A DNA stretch of 64,000 nt from Pseudomonas sp. RIT-PI-AD (GTDB taxonomy: Bacteria > Pseudomonadota > Gammaproteobacteria > Pseudomonadales > Pseudomonadaceae), in contig NZ_JANZKU010000023.1 of NCBI RefSeq assembly GCF_025642785.1, positions 1 through 64,000 on the forward strand, written 5' to 3'. Below the pieces are notes generated by a model. It searched no databases, had not been told where the DNA came from, and worked only from the letters and a program-made list of their open reading frames with translations. The position numbers were made by a program, and so were the translations under genes. Positions 17,352-24,307 of this stretch are shown piece after piece. Within the stretch, counting starts at the first letter, position 1; each line of letters starts with the position of its first letter.

Positions 17352-17960
17352 TTACATTTTGTCTTCGGCATAGATGCCGGCGGAAATGATTGCGCCGCCG
17401 ACGAGACGTCGGCCATAAAGCAACGCGACGGGGTGGCCTTGGGCAATGGTGTTGACCGGTCCACCGAAGGAATAGGAGGGCGTGTTCGCTTGCGCTTCGC
17501 GCGTCTCCAGCCCCTTGGGTTGCGGTGACATCATTTGCATGACCCCACCTACCATCTGCGAGGCGCCTGCGAACATCATGGCGGAGACCATGGGTCCGGT
17601 GAGGAAACCCGCAGGGTTGATCCAGGCCACCAGGATCAGAACAGCGCCGATGATCGTCTGCACGGTGCCGGCTCGCTTGCTGCCGAGGAGGATCGGGGCG
17701 ATACGAATATCCTCCCGTTCTCCGCGGTGACTCAACTCCTGCTCGGCCAGATTGCGCTTGCCATAAAAAACCGCATAGCGAAGCCCGCGTTGCTCGCTGC
17801 TGGCGAGGAACTCAGTGAACCCGGGTAATTGGCTTCTCAGCGCCTGGATCGCCTCGGCTGGCGAACTCACCGCCAAGCGGAACAGGCGTCCGAACCTGGC
17901 GCCGAGCACGCCATAGAGGCGAATGGTTCGAAGCCGGTTGTATTCGATGGGTGATGTCAT
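17352..17960 (-). CDS. Tail assembly protein I-like (copy 2)
   Basis: A 202-residue protein. The N-terminal half is a ubiquitin-like gpI domain (IRLYGVLGARFGRLFRLAVSSPAEAIQAL, then GLRYAVFYGKRNL). A central hydrophobic hairpin (TIIGAVLILVAWINPAGFLTG) and the conserved C-terminus SFGGPVNTIAQGHPVALLYGRRLVGG follow. It is paralogous to the gene just upstream (17992-18600). Lambda has one gpI, needed for tail tip assembly. Two adjacent copies are unusual and either could be the functional one, or both if they act at different steps. Confidence 0.85.
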   Translation of the reverse strand: MTSPIEYNRLRTIRLYGVLGARFGRLFRLAVSSPAEAIQALRSQLPGFTEFLASSEQRGLRYAVFYGKRNLAEQELSHRGEREDIRIAPILLGSKRAGTVQTIIGAVLILVAWINPAGFLTGPMVSAMMFAGASQMVGGVMQMMSPQPKGLETREAQANTPSYSFGGPVNTIAQGHPVALLYGRRLVGGAIISAGIYAEDKM

Positions 17961-17991
17961 GCTGTTCTCACATGTTCAGGGGCCATGACCG

Positions 17992-18600
17992 CTACATCTG
18001 TTCCTCGGCATGGATACCCGCGGAAATGATGGCCCCACCGATTCGGCGTCGCCCATAGAGCAATCCCACCGGGTGCCCTTGCGCGATGGTATTGACGGGG
18101 CCTCCAAACGCGTAGGACGGGGCGTTTTCTTCCGACTCACGCGCATTCAAACCGCCCGCCTGCGGGGAAAGCATCTGCACCACTCCGCCCATCGTCATCG
18201 CGAAACCCGCGCGGATGAATACCTCCCCTACGGACTCATATCCGTATACGGAAATCACGGCTCCGACGACGATCAAGACGATGCCGACGATGGTTTGGAA
18301 TGCACCCGCTCTCTTGCTGCCCATCAACACAGGGGCGATTCGAATGGTTTCGCAGGCACCCTGGAAGGTCAGCTCTTTTGCGGACAGGTTGCGCTTGCCG
18401 TTGAACACGGCGTATTGCAGGCCCCGCGCCCTACTGGTCGCGAGAAAACGCTCGAAGTCGGGCAACAAGGTACACAATGCGCGGATCGCTTCGGCAGGCG
18501 AGGAAACGGCAAGTCGGAATTCTCGCCCGAACTTACTGCCGAGTACCCCGTACAAGCGTATGACTTTGAGTGGCTGATAATGTATGACGGTCGCTGCCAC
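17992..18600 (-). CDS. Tail assembly protein I-like (copy 1)
   Basis: A 202-residue gpI-family protein with the same length and motifs as its downstream copy (IRLYGVLGSKFGREFRLAVSSPAEAIRAL; YAFGGPVNTIAQGHPVGLLYGRRRIGGAIISAG). The two differ most in the central hydrophobic hairpin. It starts with GTG after GGAGTAAACC. The tandem copies are 31 bp apart and look roughly half identical, so the duplication is old and both have been kept intact. Confidence 0.85.
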   Translation of the reverse strand: MAATVIHYQPLKVIRLYGVLGSKFGREFRLAVSSPAEAIRALCTLLPDFERFLATSRARGLQYAVFNGKRNLSAKELTFQGACETIRIAPVLMGSKRAGAFQTIVGIVLIVVGAVISVYGYESVGEVFIRAGFAMTMGGVVQMLSPQAGGLNARESEENAPSYAFGGPVNTIAQGHPVGLLYGRRRIGGAIISAGIHAEEQM

Positions 18601-18617
18601 GGTTTACTCCGGATAGC

Positions 18618-18638
18618 AAAGCCGCCCGAAAGCGGCTC
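18618..18638 (-). terminator. Possible terminator between K-like and I-like genes
   Basis: On the minus strand GCCGC, a TTTCGG loop and GCGGC are followed by TTTGC. The stem is short and the T-run modest, so it is the weakest of the internal terminators. It still fits the pattern of hairpins placed between the structural genes. Confidence 0.4.
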
Positions 18639-18762
18639 CGGTTTCCCGCATTCAAACTACCGTGGGAAACCGAGGTTTTAGTTCCCGGCGCTGCTGAGTA
18701 GCAGGTCGAGTTGAAAGCACTTGCATGGGGCGTCCTCGATAGCGGAAGAGGGATCGAGCCGT

Positions 18763-19491
18763 TCAGAAAGGGTCGCTGGCCACATCTTCGGTCGAGCCGT
18801 GCCGCAAAATCAGTCGCGTACGCTCGGCCCAGTAGCCACCATAGATGTCCCGCTGCGACAGCCGTCCGTGGAGGTGGTGCAGGATCTGTCCATCGCCGAG
18901 ATAGATCGCCGCATGGTTCGGCTCGGCGGCGCGAATCTGCATGATGATCACGTCACCCACTTGCGGCCTACCCTCGACCGGATGGAACCCGGCATCCTCG
19001 TAGAAGCGCATGTACAGGTTTTCACCCCGCTCCCACCAGCCATCTTCTCGGGGATAGTCGGGCAGGGTGATGCCGCGTTCCAGCCGATACCAATCCCGCA
19101 CGATGGCGTAGCAGTCCCACACGCCATGGACGAAGGTGCGCCCCTCCAGGGGAGGGATCTCGCCGCTGGGCACCAGGGTACGCAAATCGCCTTCGGGCCA
19201 ACTCAGGATGTGCCAGGGCAGCCCCGAGGCCTCGCAATGGGCCCGGTCGGCGGCCGAAGGTTTGCTGCTCGCATCGGGGTGGGTGTGCACGATGCCGATC
19301 ACCCGCCCACGCTCCTCCGCCTCGGCGTAGTCTTCTGGCGCCAGCCTGAATTCCTCGCTGGCCTCGACCGCGACGTTCCGGCAGCGTACATATTCCTGTC
19401 GACGTCCATTGGCGACGATGATCCCGCATGCTTCTCGCGGATAGTCGGCAGCTGCGTGCTCGCGTATCGCATTGACGATGTGCTTGCGCAT
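18763..19491 (-). CDS. Tail assembly peptidase K-like (JAMM + NlpC/P60)
   Basis: A 242-residue protein with two peptidase domains. The N-terminal JAB/JAMM metalloprotease has the metal site HTHPDASSKPSAAD (HxH, then S and D). The C-terminal NlpC/P60 domain has the catalytic Cys in GVWDCYAIVRDWY and His in EPNHAAIYLGDG. This is the lambda gpK architecture, needed in tail tip assembly or peptidoglycan cutting on entry. The ATG at 19491 follows GGAGGTGAAC, 3 bp after the L stop; the longer frame to 19590 only overlaps L. Confidence 0.93.
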   Translation of the reverse strand: MRKHIVNAIREHAAADYPREACGIIVANGRRQEYVRCRNVAVEASEEFRLAPEDYAEAEERGRVIGIVHTHPDASSKPSAADRAHCEASGLPWHILSWPEGDLRTLVPSGEIPPLEGRTFVHGVWDCYAIVRDWYRLERGITLPDYPREDGWWERGENLYMRFYEDAGFHPVEGRPQVGDVIIMQIRAAEPNHAAIYLGDGQILHHLHGRLSQRDIYGGYWAERTRLILRHGSTEDVASDPF

Positions 19492-19493
19492 GT

Positions 19494-20243
19494 TCACCTC
19501 CGCAGCAGGGCGGCACCGGGGAATCCGCCGTGCGGGAGCGGTGAATCCGCGCCGAAGCGCAGCTTGCAGGCCCTTACGGTACCGCTGCACTCATCCCGGC
19601 TCGGGTCATCGACCGGCTTGTCGTCGCCATCGAAATAACGGGTTCCCGTATAGCCGCAATCGGGCCCGCGATAGCCGCCGGTCATGCACCAGTGACAGCT
19701 CGAAGCGATCTGCCGCCCCGGCAGGAACTGCCCGGATACGTCTGCGGGAGAGGACAGGGCGAATTGCACCTGATCGGCATTTTCCAGGGTTTTCTGGAAA
19801 ATGAACCAGGTCTCGGTGGCCTCCGCGGTGGGATCGGCCGAAGCGTTTCCATTGACGAAATTACGTGCGTCGAGATAGTGCGCCAGAGTTTCGTGAACGA
19901 TTACCCGCGCCTGGGCCAGATCGTCGAAGTGCAGGCACAGCGCGCTGATGGAGCCGTCGACGTTGCCCACCGACAGGGTCGGACGGGGCGAGGTACCGTC
20001 GCCGGTCGCCTCCAGCCCCTCGATCTTTACCGGCCAGGCATGGTACTCGTTGCCCTGCCACCAGATGGACTTGGCCGGCAGGCGATCGGCCGCCGCACCT
20101 GCCTGCTCTATTTCCTCCGGCGTATGCGCGACCGCATGACCGTGGAAGCGCACGATATCGCCGTCGAAGTCGGTGCAGTCCAATTCGAACAGGCGAATTT
20201 CGCTGCCCGGCTCCAGCAGCTGGACGTCGGTTTGCAATGACAT
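19494..20243 (-). CDS. Minor tail protein L (Fe-S type)
   Basis: A 249-residue gpL-family protein. The C-terminal half carries spaced cysteines ([32 protein letters not shown]), as in lambda gpL, where they hold an iron-sulfur cluster. The N-terminus [26 protein letters not shown] is typical. It sits between M and K, keeping the lambda order M-L-K-I-J, and is probably part of the conical tip. Its start follows a gap of 11 bp after M. Confidence 0.92.
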   Translation of the reverse strand: MSLQTDVQLLEPGSEIRLFELDCTDFDGDIVRFHGHAVAHTPEEIEQAGAAADRLPAKSIWWQGNEYHAWPVKIEGLEATGDGTSPRPTLSVGNVDGSISALCLHFDDLAQARVIVHETLAHYLDARNFVNGNASADPTAEATETWFIFQKTLENADQVQFALSSPADVSGQFLPGRQIASSCHWCMTGGYRGPDCGYTGTRYFDGDDKPVDDPSRDECSGTVRACKLRFGADSPLPHGGFPGAALLRR

Positions 20244-20254
20244 GGGAGAACCCC

Positions 20255-20593
20255 TCAGGGGTGGAAGTGTTGTTCGAAAGTGGCGGAGAGCGTGAACAGC
20301 TCGTTGCCCAGAGGCGTCAGCCGGTACCCCTTGGCGCGGAAGAACCCGCTGGTACCCGTCGGGGTGACCCAGCGGAACGCCTTACGGCCGGCATGCCGGT
20401 CGAGAAACTGCCAGAGCGGCTGCATCGTCGACCGGTTACCGGTCTTGCTGACGGCCCAGCTCTCGCTTCTGTCGTTCAGCCCGTCGCCTACGACCTGAGC
20501 GTATCCATCGCCATATTTCGTTTCGCGCACGGCGTACTCGATCTCGCCCTGCACACCCGCCGCGACCGGCCAGGTGAAAGTTTCAACGGCCAT
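20255..20593 (-). CDS. Minor tail protein M
   Basis: A 112-residue gpM-family protein ([58 protein letters not shown], ending LSATFEQHF). Full length for the family. Its ATG overlaps the end of the tape measure gene and is preceded by GGAGG. It joins the tape measure and tip complex during assembly. Confidence 0.92.
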   Translation of the reverse strand: MAVETFTWPVAAGVQGEIEYAVRETKYGDGYAQVVGDGLNDRSESWAVSKTGNRSTMQPLWQFLDRHAGRKAFRWVTPTGTSGFFRAKGYRLTPLGNELFTLSATFEQHFHP

Positions 20594-21620
20594 TTACGAG
20601 CCTCCAAATACTGCCGCCAGGTTGCTGTTCCTTGAACACCACCGTTCTCGCGCCATCGGCGATCAGGGCGCTCAGTTGCTTGCCCGCGGCATCCGAATCG
20701 CCAGTCTGCTGCTCGCTTTTCGCCTTGCCTTCTTCGATGGTGATATGGGTGTTGATCTGGATGACGTTACCGCCAGTGAAGGCGCCGCCGTCGAGCATCG
20801 CCCGCACGCCGAGCGACCCGTTCGAGGCCCGGGTGAGCGGCATGATCGCTTCCGGGCCGGCCTCGCCCATCAAGCCGGTACCCTTGGCGAAAGGAAACAG
20901 GGTCGGCTGGCTGACGATGCTGTTGGAAAAGGCGCCTCCGCGAGCGAAAGCGATATGCTTGCCCTGGTCGAACACACCGCCTTCGGCGAAGTAGCTGGCC
21001 ATCATCGAACTGACCCAACTCACGCCTTGCTGCCAGTTGGAACTCACCCACTGGGCGCCCTGCTTCCAGAGATCGGAATCGCTCACGCTGTCGACGATTT
21101 TCTTGGCGGCCGCCTCGGCAGCCATCTGCTGCAGTGCCTTGAGGAAGTTCAGCAACAGGTCGTCCACCTTCGCGTTGAACGGATCGAACAAAAAGGTCGT
21201 GAAGGTTTCCTGCAGTTTTTTCGACGCGTCCTGGCCCAGCTTTTCCCAATCGGAAAGGGGCTCGGGGGCGTTGGTATTGAGCCGCACCTGGGCCCGTTCG
21301 ATACCTTCGCGATGTTGCTGTACCGTCAGTTCCCCGGCATTGGCCTCTTCCTGGAGAGTCCTTATCCGGTCCTTGTATTCATCCTCGGGCTTCCAGTATT
21401 TCTGGTCGGAAGCCCGCCAGCGCGCTCTCATCTCCTGGGTAATGGTTTCGTTGATTTGTGGCGCGATCTCCACCGGTAGCTGAAGCGGCGTAGCGGAGTT
21501 GCGCATGCGTTTACCGAACGCGTCGATACTGTTTTTGATCAGGCTCGAGGCCTTGTTCAGATCGGCATCCAGCCGCGTCAGGTTCGCTGTGACATCGATT
21601 TTCAGCGTGCCTTGTGACAT
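20583..21620 (-). CDS. Tape measure protein H, unusually short
   Basis: About 345 residues. The N-terminus (TLKIDVTANLTRLDADLNKASSLIKNSIDAFGKRM) and C-terminus (FAEGGVFDQGKHIAFARGGAF, then GLMGEAGPEAIMPLTRASNGSLGVRAMLDGGAF) are those of lambda-type tape measures. The long central part with hydrophobic helices is missing; only a helical stretch of about 150 residues joins the ends. Lambda gpH has 853 residues. Because tape measure length sets tail length, this predicts a tail well under half that of lambda. No frameshift or stop suggests recent damage. GTG 21629 is an alternative start. Confidence 0.85.
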   Translation of the reverse strand: MSQGTLKIDVTANLTRLDADLNKASSLIKNSIDAFGKRMRNSATPLQLPVEIAPQINETITQEMRARWRASDQKYWKPEDEYKDRIRTLQEEANAGELTVQQHREGIERAQVRLNTNAPEPLSDWEKLGQDASKKLQETFTTFLFDPFNAKVDDLLLNFLKALQQMAAEAAAKKIVDSVSDSDLWKQGAQWVSSNWQQGVSWVSSMMASYFAEGGVFDQGKHIAFARGGAFSNSIVSQPTLFPFAKGTGLMGEAGPEAIMPLTRASNGSLGVRAMLDGGAFTGGNVIQINTHITIEEGKAKSEQQTGDSDAAGKQLSALIADGARTVVFKEQQPGGSIWRLVNGR

Positions 21621-21629
21621 AGGTTTCAC

Positions 21630-22207
21630 TCAGAAAAGCGAATCGATGGCCGCCGATTGCTGCTCGGGGTCGTCGTATTCGAGAGGCGGCGAAGTGTCGG
21701 TGCGGATTTCGTACTCCACCTGATAGAAGGCCTTCCATTCGAGGAATTCGGCAGCGTCCATCCGGCTTTCGAGCTCCGCGACCGTCATGCCGAGTTCGCG
21801 CGCCAGCCGGAACGTAAAATAGCGCTCCGGCTGGCTCCTTATTTTTTTGCGTGTTCCTCTGCGGCGTTGGGAACGAAGCCGTTCAGCGCTACCGCTGCGT
21901 CGGCGATGCGGCCCAGGGGGAGCGGATCGGCCTTCGCCAAGGTGTCCACATCCTCGATCGAGAAAAGCGCCTGACCTTCGGCATCCGTGATCGAGCGGGC
22001 CAGGAGGCGCAACTGCCATTGGCGGTTGGCTTCCGCATATTCGGCGTTACCACTTTCCAGCTTCGCCAAAGCGAACAACTCGGCCAACTGCTCTCCGCGT
22101 TCCCGGAGCGAAAGCGCGCTGAGGATGACCTCCCCGCTCCACTCAGGGACCGCCACCACCTCCTGGCGGCGCTTGGCCGCCAGAATCTGTTCACGGGTCA
22201 GGTTCAT
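21630..22207 (-). CDS. Tail assembly chaperone GT, made by -1 frameshift
   Basis: The T extension (KIRSQPERYFTFRLARELGMTVAELESRMDAAEFLEWKAFYQVEYE, ending AAIDSLF) is open in the -1 frame across the end of G and has no start codon of its own in the right place. Ribosomes slipping back one base at 21842-21848 would read G to its end and then continue for about 70 residues. This is the lambda G/GT scheme: G and GT coat the tape measure and recruit tube subunits. The call rests on the slippery heptamer and the conserved gene order V-G/GT-H. Confidence 0.85.
21839..22207 (-). CDS. Tail assembly chaperone G
   Basis: A 122-residue protein (MNLTREQILAAKRRQEVV, WSGEVILSALSLRERGEQL, then ITDAEGQALFSIED), matching the phage tail assembly chaperone family in size and place. 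Its ATG overlaps the tube protein stop (ATGA). The last codons are GCA AAA AAA TAA, which form the slippery site for the GT product. G is made in excess over GT in lambda; the same ratio control is expected here. Confidence 0.88.
   Translation of the reverse strand: MNLTREQILAAKRRQEVVAVPEWSGEVILSALSLRERGEQLAELFALAKLESGNAEYAEANRQWQLRLLARSITDAEGQALFSIEDVDTLAKADPLPLGRIADAAVALNGFVPNAAEEHAKK
21842..21848 (-). promoter_or_regulatory. Programmed -1 frameshift heptamer A AAA AAA
   Basis: Seven A residues on the minus strand fall in the X XXY YYZ phase relative to the G frame (GCA AAA AAA TAA), and the stop follows immediately. After a -1 slip, translation continues as ATA AGG AGC into the T frame. 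An AAGGAG stretch just 3' is not an upstream stimulator here but could affect initiation downstream. Confidence 0.8.
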
Positions 22208-22863
22208 TTGACGTCGACGACCTCGCCACTGATGGTCACGGACAGGGTGCCGCCGTTGACGCCATCCACCGCGCCGGTATCGCTAAAGCTGCGCACGTAG
22301 CCTTGCCATACCTTGGTGAAACCGTTGCGTTTGATCAGGCTGAACCAGCGGGGCTCACCATCTTTCGCCGCCAGATTAGCCTCGACCTGGAACGCCTCGT
22401 CATCCACCCGATTGATCTCGATGGACATGCCACCGAAATCCCGCAGGCCGAGGGTCTTTTCCTTGGCCTTGCTCACCAAGGTGGTCGTGTCGACTTCCGA
22501 AGCCTGGCCATCGAAGCCGCTGTAGCTCTTGTGCTCGACGGTTTCCAGCATGCTCAGCGCGCTTGCCTTGCCACCGCTGGCGTACAGGTTGTAGGCGCTG
22601 GCATCCACGCCCTGCAATTCGAACGTATCGGTTTGTGGATTGGCGACTACATAGGTCTTGTCGTTCAACTGGGTCATCCCCAGCACATCGGCGACCCGCA
22701 CCACCTGACCGGCGCTCAGGCCATGGCCCGCAGCGGTCACCACGGCCGGATTCGCCCGGGTGACGGCGGTGATGGCCACGCCCGCAGGCAACGGGGCGCC
22801 GCGTTGTTGAATGAACAGACGAGTGCCTTGGGACGAAACGGCACGGCTTTTGGTTTGGCTCAT
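22204..22863 (-). CDS. Major tail tube protein V-like
   Basis: A 219-residue protein starting MSQTKSRAVSSQGTRLFIQQRG. It has an inserted domain (about residues 30-95, GHGLSAGQVVRVADVLGMTQLNDKTYVV) followed by the tube fold (EVDTTTLVSKAKEKTLGLRDFGGMSIEINRV, ending VTISGEVVDV). This is the usual flexible-tail tube layout. GGAGTTGATAC precedes the ATG. A strong terminator lies between this gene and the upstream U-like gene, a notable control point before the most highly expressed structural protein. Confidence 0.88.
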   Translation of the reverse strand: MSQTKSRAVSSQGTRLFIQQRGAPLPAGVAITAVTRANPAVVTAAGHGLSAGQVVRVADVLGMTQLNDKTYVVANPQTDTFELQGVDASAYNLYASGGKASALSMLETVEHKSYSGFDGQASEVDTTTLVSKAKEKTLGLRDFGGMSIEINRVDDEAFQVEANLAAKDGEPRWFSLIKRNGFTKVWQGYVRSFSDTGAVDGVNGGTLSVTISGEVVDVK

Positions 22864-22874
22864 GTATCAACTCC

Positions 22875-22901
22875 AAAAAAAAGACCTCCGAAGAGGTCTT
22901 T
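22875..22901 (-). terminator. Strong intrinsic terminator between U-like and tube genes
   Basis: On the minus strand AAAGACCTC, a TTCG loop and GAGGTCTTT run into eight T residues. It is a textbook terminator pointing along the tail operon and lies only about 12 bp before the tube gene start. Without antitermination or a second promoter the tube gene would be silent. Confidence 0.85.
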
Positions 22902-22915
22902 GAAAAGGGCCCGGC

Positions 22916-23269
22916 TTACTGCCAGACCGAGAATTCCAGCGCCATACGGCTGGTTTGTGTGTCTTTGTCGTAGACGGCTTCTTCTGCCTTAAACAACAGG
23001 CCACGTTCACCGTCTAGTGCGCTCAGCACGGCTTCGCCAACTTCGCGCGCCGCCGGGTGGCTGTCCGCCCAGCAACTGACCTGAAGGCGCAGATTGCGCA
23101 GGGATCCGTTGGCGGCCAAAGTGGCCGGGCGAGTACTCGACACGATTTGGTACGTGATATAGGGCAGTACGGTGCCCGCCGGAGCGGGAAACGCATGAAT
23201 ACGAGGTCCGACTTGGGCGACGACGGGCGCGGCGCCAGTCAGCAATTCCTCGATATCCGATTCGATCAT
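22916..23269 (-). CDS. Tail completion protein, DUF3168/gpU-like
   Basis: A 117-residue protein starting MIESDIEELLTGAAPVVAQVGPRIHAFPAPAGTVLPYITYQIVSS, the characteristic DUF3168 N-terminus, and ending MALEFSVWQ. Members cap the tail at the end opposite the tip. In a tailocin this cap closes a tail that never meets a head. ATG 23269 has GGAG 9-10 bp upstream; the in-frame ATG at 23284 has none. It is the first structural gene after the late promoter. Confidence 0.85.
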   Translation of the reverse strand: MIESDIEELLTGAAPVVAQVGPRIHAFPAPAGTVLPYITYQIVSSTRPATLAANGSLRNLRLQVSCWADSHPAAREVGEAVLSALDGERGLLFKAEEAVYDKDTQTSRMALEFSVWQ

Positions 23270-23441
23270 GAAGTAGCACTCCATGGAGCCAGCCGGCGAG
23301 CCGGTCAGCGAAGGGAATGGAACCGTCGCAGTTCAAATCGGGGCAACCGAGGCAGCGAGCACATGCAAAGGAACGCGCGCGCCTCGGCGCGACTTCGATA
23401 GCACTCGAGCCCGGTGATTCTGATCTGCGTGCCTGAAACAC

Positions 23442-23464
23442 AAAAGCCCGCTCGAGCGGGCTTT
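23442..23464 (-). terminator. Second late-leader terminator
   Basis: A perfect palindrome GCCCGCTCGAGCGGGC (23446-23461) is followed on the minus strand by TTTTGTG. It lies about 140 bp after the late promoter and about 170 bp before the U-like gene. Confidence 0.7.
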
Positions 23465-23554
23465 GACGGCATGTCTGTAAGGTCTCGAAGACCTCCTTCT
23501 ATAAAGCTGGCACGGCGTCCGGCAGACGACGCCAGCGAGTTTTCTCCCGGCCAC

Positions 23555-23580
23555 AAAAAAGCCCACTCGTTCGAGTGGGC
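23555..23580 (-). terminator. First late-leader terminator (tR'-like)
   Basis: The stem GCCCACTCG / CGAGTGGGC is followed on the minus strand by six T residues. It starts only some 24 bp after the predicted late transcription start, the position of tR' relative to pR' in lambda-like phages. The neighbouring Q-like gene suggests read-through is Q dependent. Confidence 0.8.
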
Positions 23581-23603
23581 TTCATCTGCAAGGGCGGCAA
23601 CTT

Positions 23604-23619
23604 ATGTATATTTATACAG
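23604..23619 (-). promoter_or_regulatory. LexA box overlapping the late promoter -10
   Basis: On the minus strand the site reads CTGTATAAATATACAT, 15 of 16 bases identical to the Pseudomonas LexA consensus CTG-TATAAATATA-CAG; only the last base differs. The -10 hexamer TATAAA lies inside it, so bound LexA would block RNA polymerase. DNA damage and LexA self-cleavage would then free the promoter, directly placing the tail genes under SOS control. Confidence 0.75.
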
Positions 23620-23639
23620 TAGTTGTAATCCAGGGTCAA
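23611..23639 (-). promoter_or_regulatory. Late promoter (sigma-70, pR'-like)
   Basis: TTGACC (-35) and TATAAA (-10) with exactly 17 bp between them, each 5/6 to consensus. It begins 9 bp after the Q-like gene stop (23648) and reads into the tail genes. Predicted start is near 23604. It is the strongest promoter match I found in the cluster. Confidence 0.8.
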
Positions 23640-23647
23640 GCGCTTTT

Positions 23648-24019
23648 TCACGCGGCCTCGTTCAATTGGCACAGGCGGGAATCCACCCAGGCTTCCGCGC
23701 TGCGTACCAGTTCCTGGGCCTTCATATGGGTCACGCCGAGCTCGCGTCCGAGGGTCCGGTAGGACATCCCGCGGTAGCGGTAATACATGAAGAGCGCGTT
23801 GCCCATCTGCTGGTCGCGGTGGCACAGGCGGGCGACGACCCGGTCCACCAGCATGCACAGGTCTTCGCTGATGGAGGCGGTGGGACGCCGGTCGGTTTCT
23901 TCGAGCTGGCCGCGGGTGAGTACCGCGTGAGCGGACACGTAGCGGGGAACGCCGTCCTCGTAGCGCAGCCAGATGCCCCATTCCTGCAACAGATAGACCG
24001 TGTCGAAAAGGCCGTTCAT
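23648..24019 (-). CDS. Antitermination protein Q-like
   Basis: A 123-residue protein with the Phage_antitermQ pattern: LLQEWGIWLRYEDGVPRYVS near the start, VDRVVARLCHRDQQMGNALFMYYRYRGMSYRTLGRELGVTHMKAQELVRSAEAWVDSRL in the C-terminal DNA-binding part. Known role: Q binds DNA at the late promoter, loads on paused polymerase and makes it ignore terminators. The promoter, LexA box and terminators directly downstream fit this. ATG 24019 overlaps the stop of the preceding small gene (ATGA), so I do not use the longer frame to 24151. Confidence 0.85.
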   Translation of the reverse strand: MNGLFDTVYLLQEWGIWLRYEDGVPRYVSAHAVLTRGQLEETDRRPTASISEDLCMLVDRVVARLCHRDQQMGNALFMYYRYRGMSYRTLGRELGVTHMKAQELVRSAEAWVDSRLCQLNEAA

Positions 24020-24195
24020 GCGGCACCGCTCGGCAGCGCAGCGGCTGCCCATGAGGCCTGGCCCAGTGGGATCGCGGGCGCATCCGCGCCGGCCACCGCT
24101 ATAGACGAGGAGGCGACGCCCGGTTCCGTCGGGGTAGCCCCGGGCGCGCATGCCGGGAGGTACGCCGGGTGCGGCGAGAGGGTTTCGAATGTCAT
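24016..24195 (-). CDS. Small early protein, 59 aa
   Basis: Starts MTFETLSPHPAYLPAC and is rich in Ala, Pro and Gly. The ATG at 24195 is preceded by AGGAGTGAACCC, a good ribosome site, and the stop overlaps the Q-like start (ATGA). The composition is unremarkable and no family is recognised. It may simply couple Q translation to upstream translation. Confidence 0.5.
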   Translation of the reverse strand: MTFETLSPHPAYLPACAPGATPTEPGVASSSIAVAGADAPAIPLGQASWAAAALPSGAA

Positions 24196-24307
24196 GGGTT
24201 CACTCCTGCGTGGCCTTGCCACGCGCAGCCGCTCGCGGTCGGTCGCAGCGACCGGGCGGGGTTCACGGATGAAAAAGTGCGCCGCGCGGGGCGCACGGGC
24301 GCGACAC

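Larger units (their letters stand above)
23270..23603. other. Late leader region with two terminators
   Basis: The 330 bp between the late promoter and the first structural gene. It carries the two hairpin terminators at 23555-23580 and 23442-23464. A minus-strand frame spans part of it (23305-23556) but crosses both terminators and has no recognisable product. I read this as an untranslated antitermination leader, comparable to the tR' region of lambda-like phages. Confidence 0.55.

Noticed and set aside
23305-23556. Possible gene between the late promoter and the U-like gene
   Set aside because: It crosses both leader terminators and shows no recognisable protein; leader RNA is the simpler reading.
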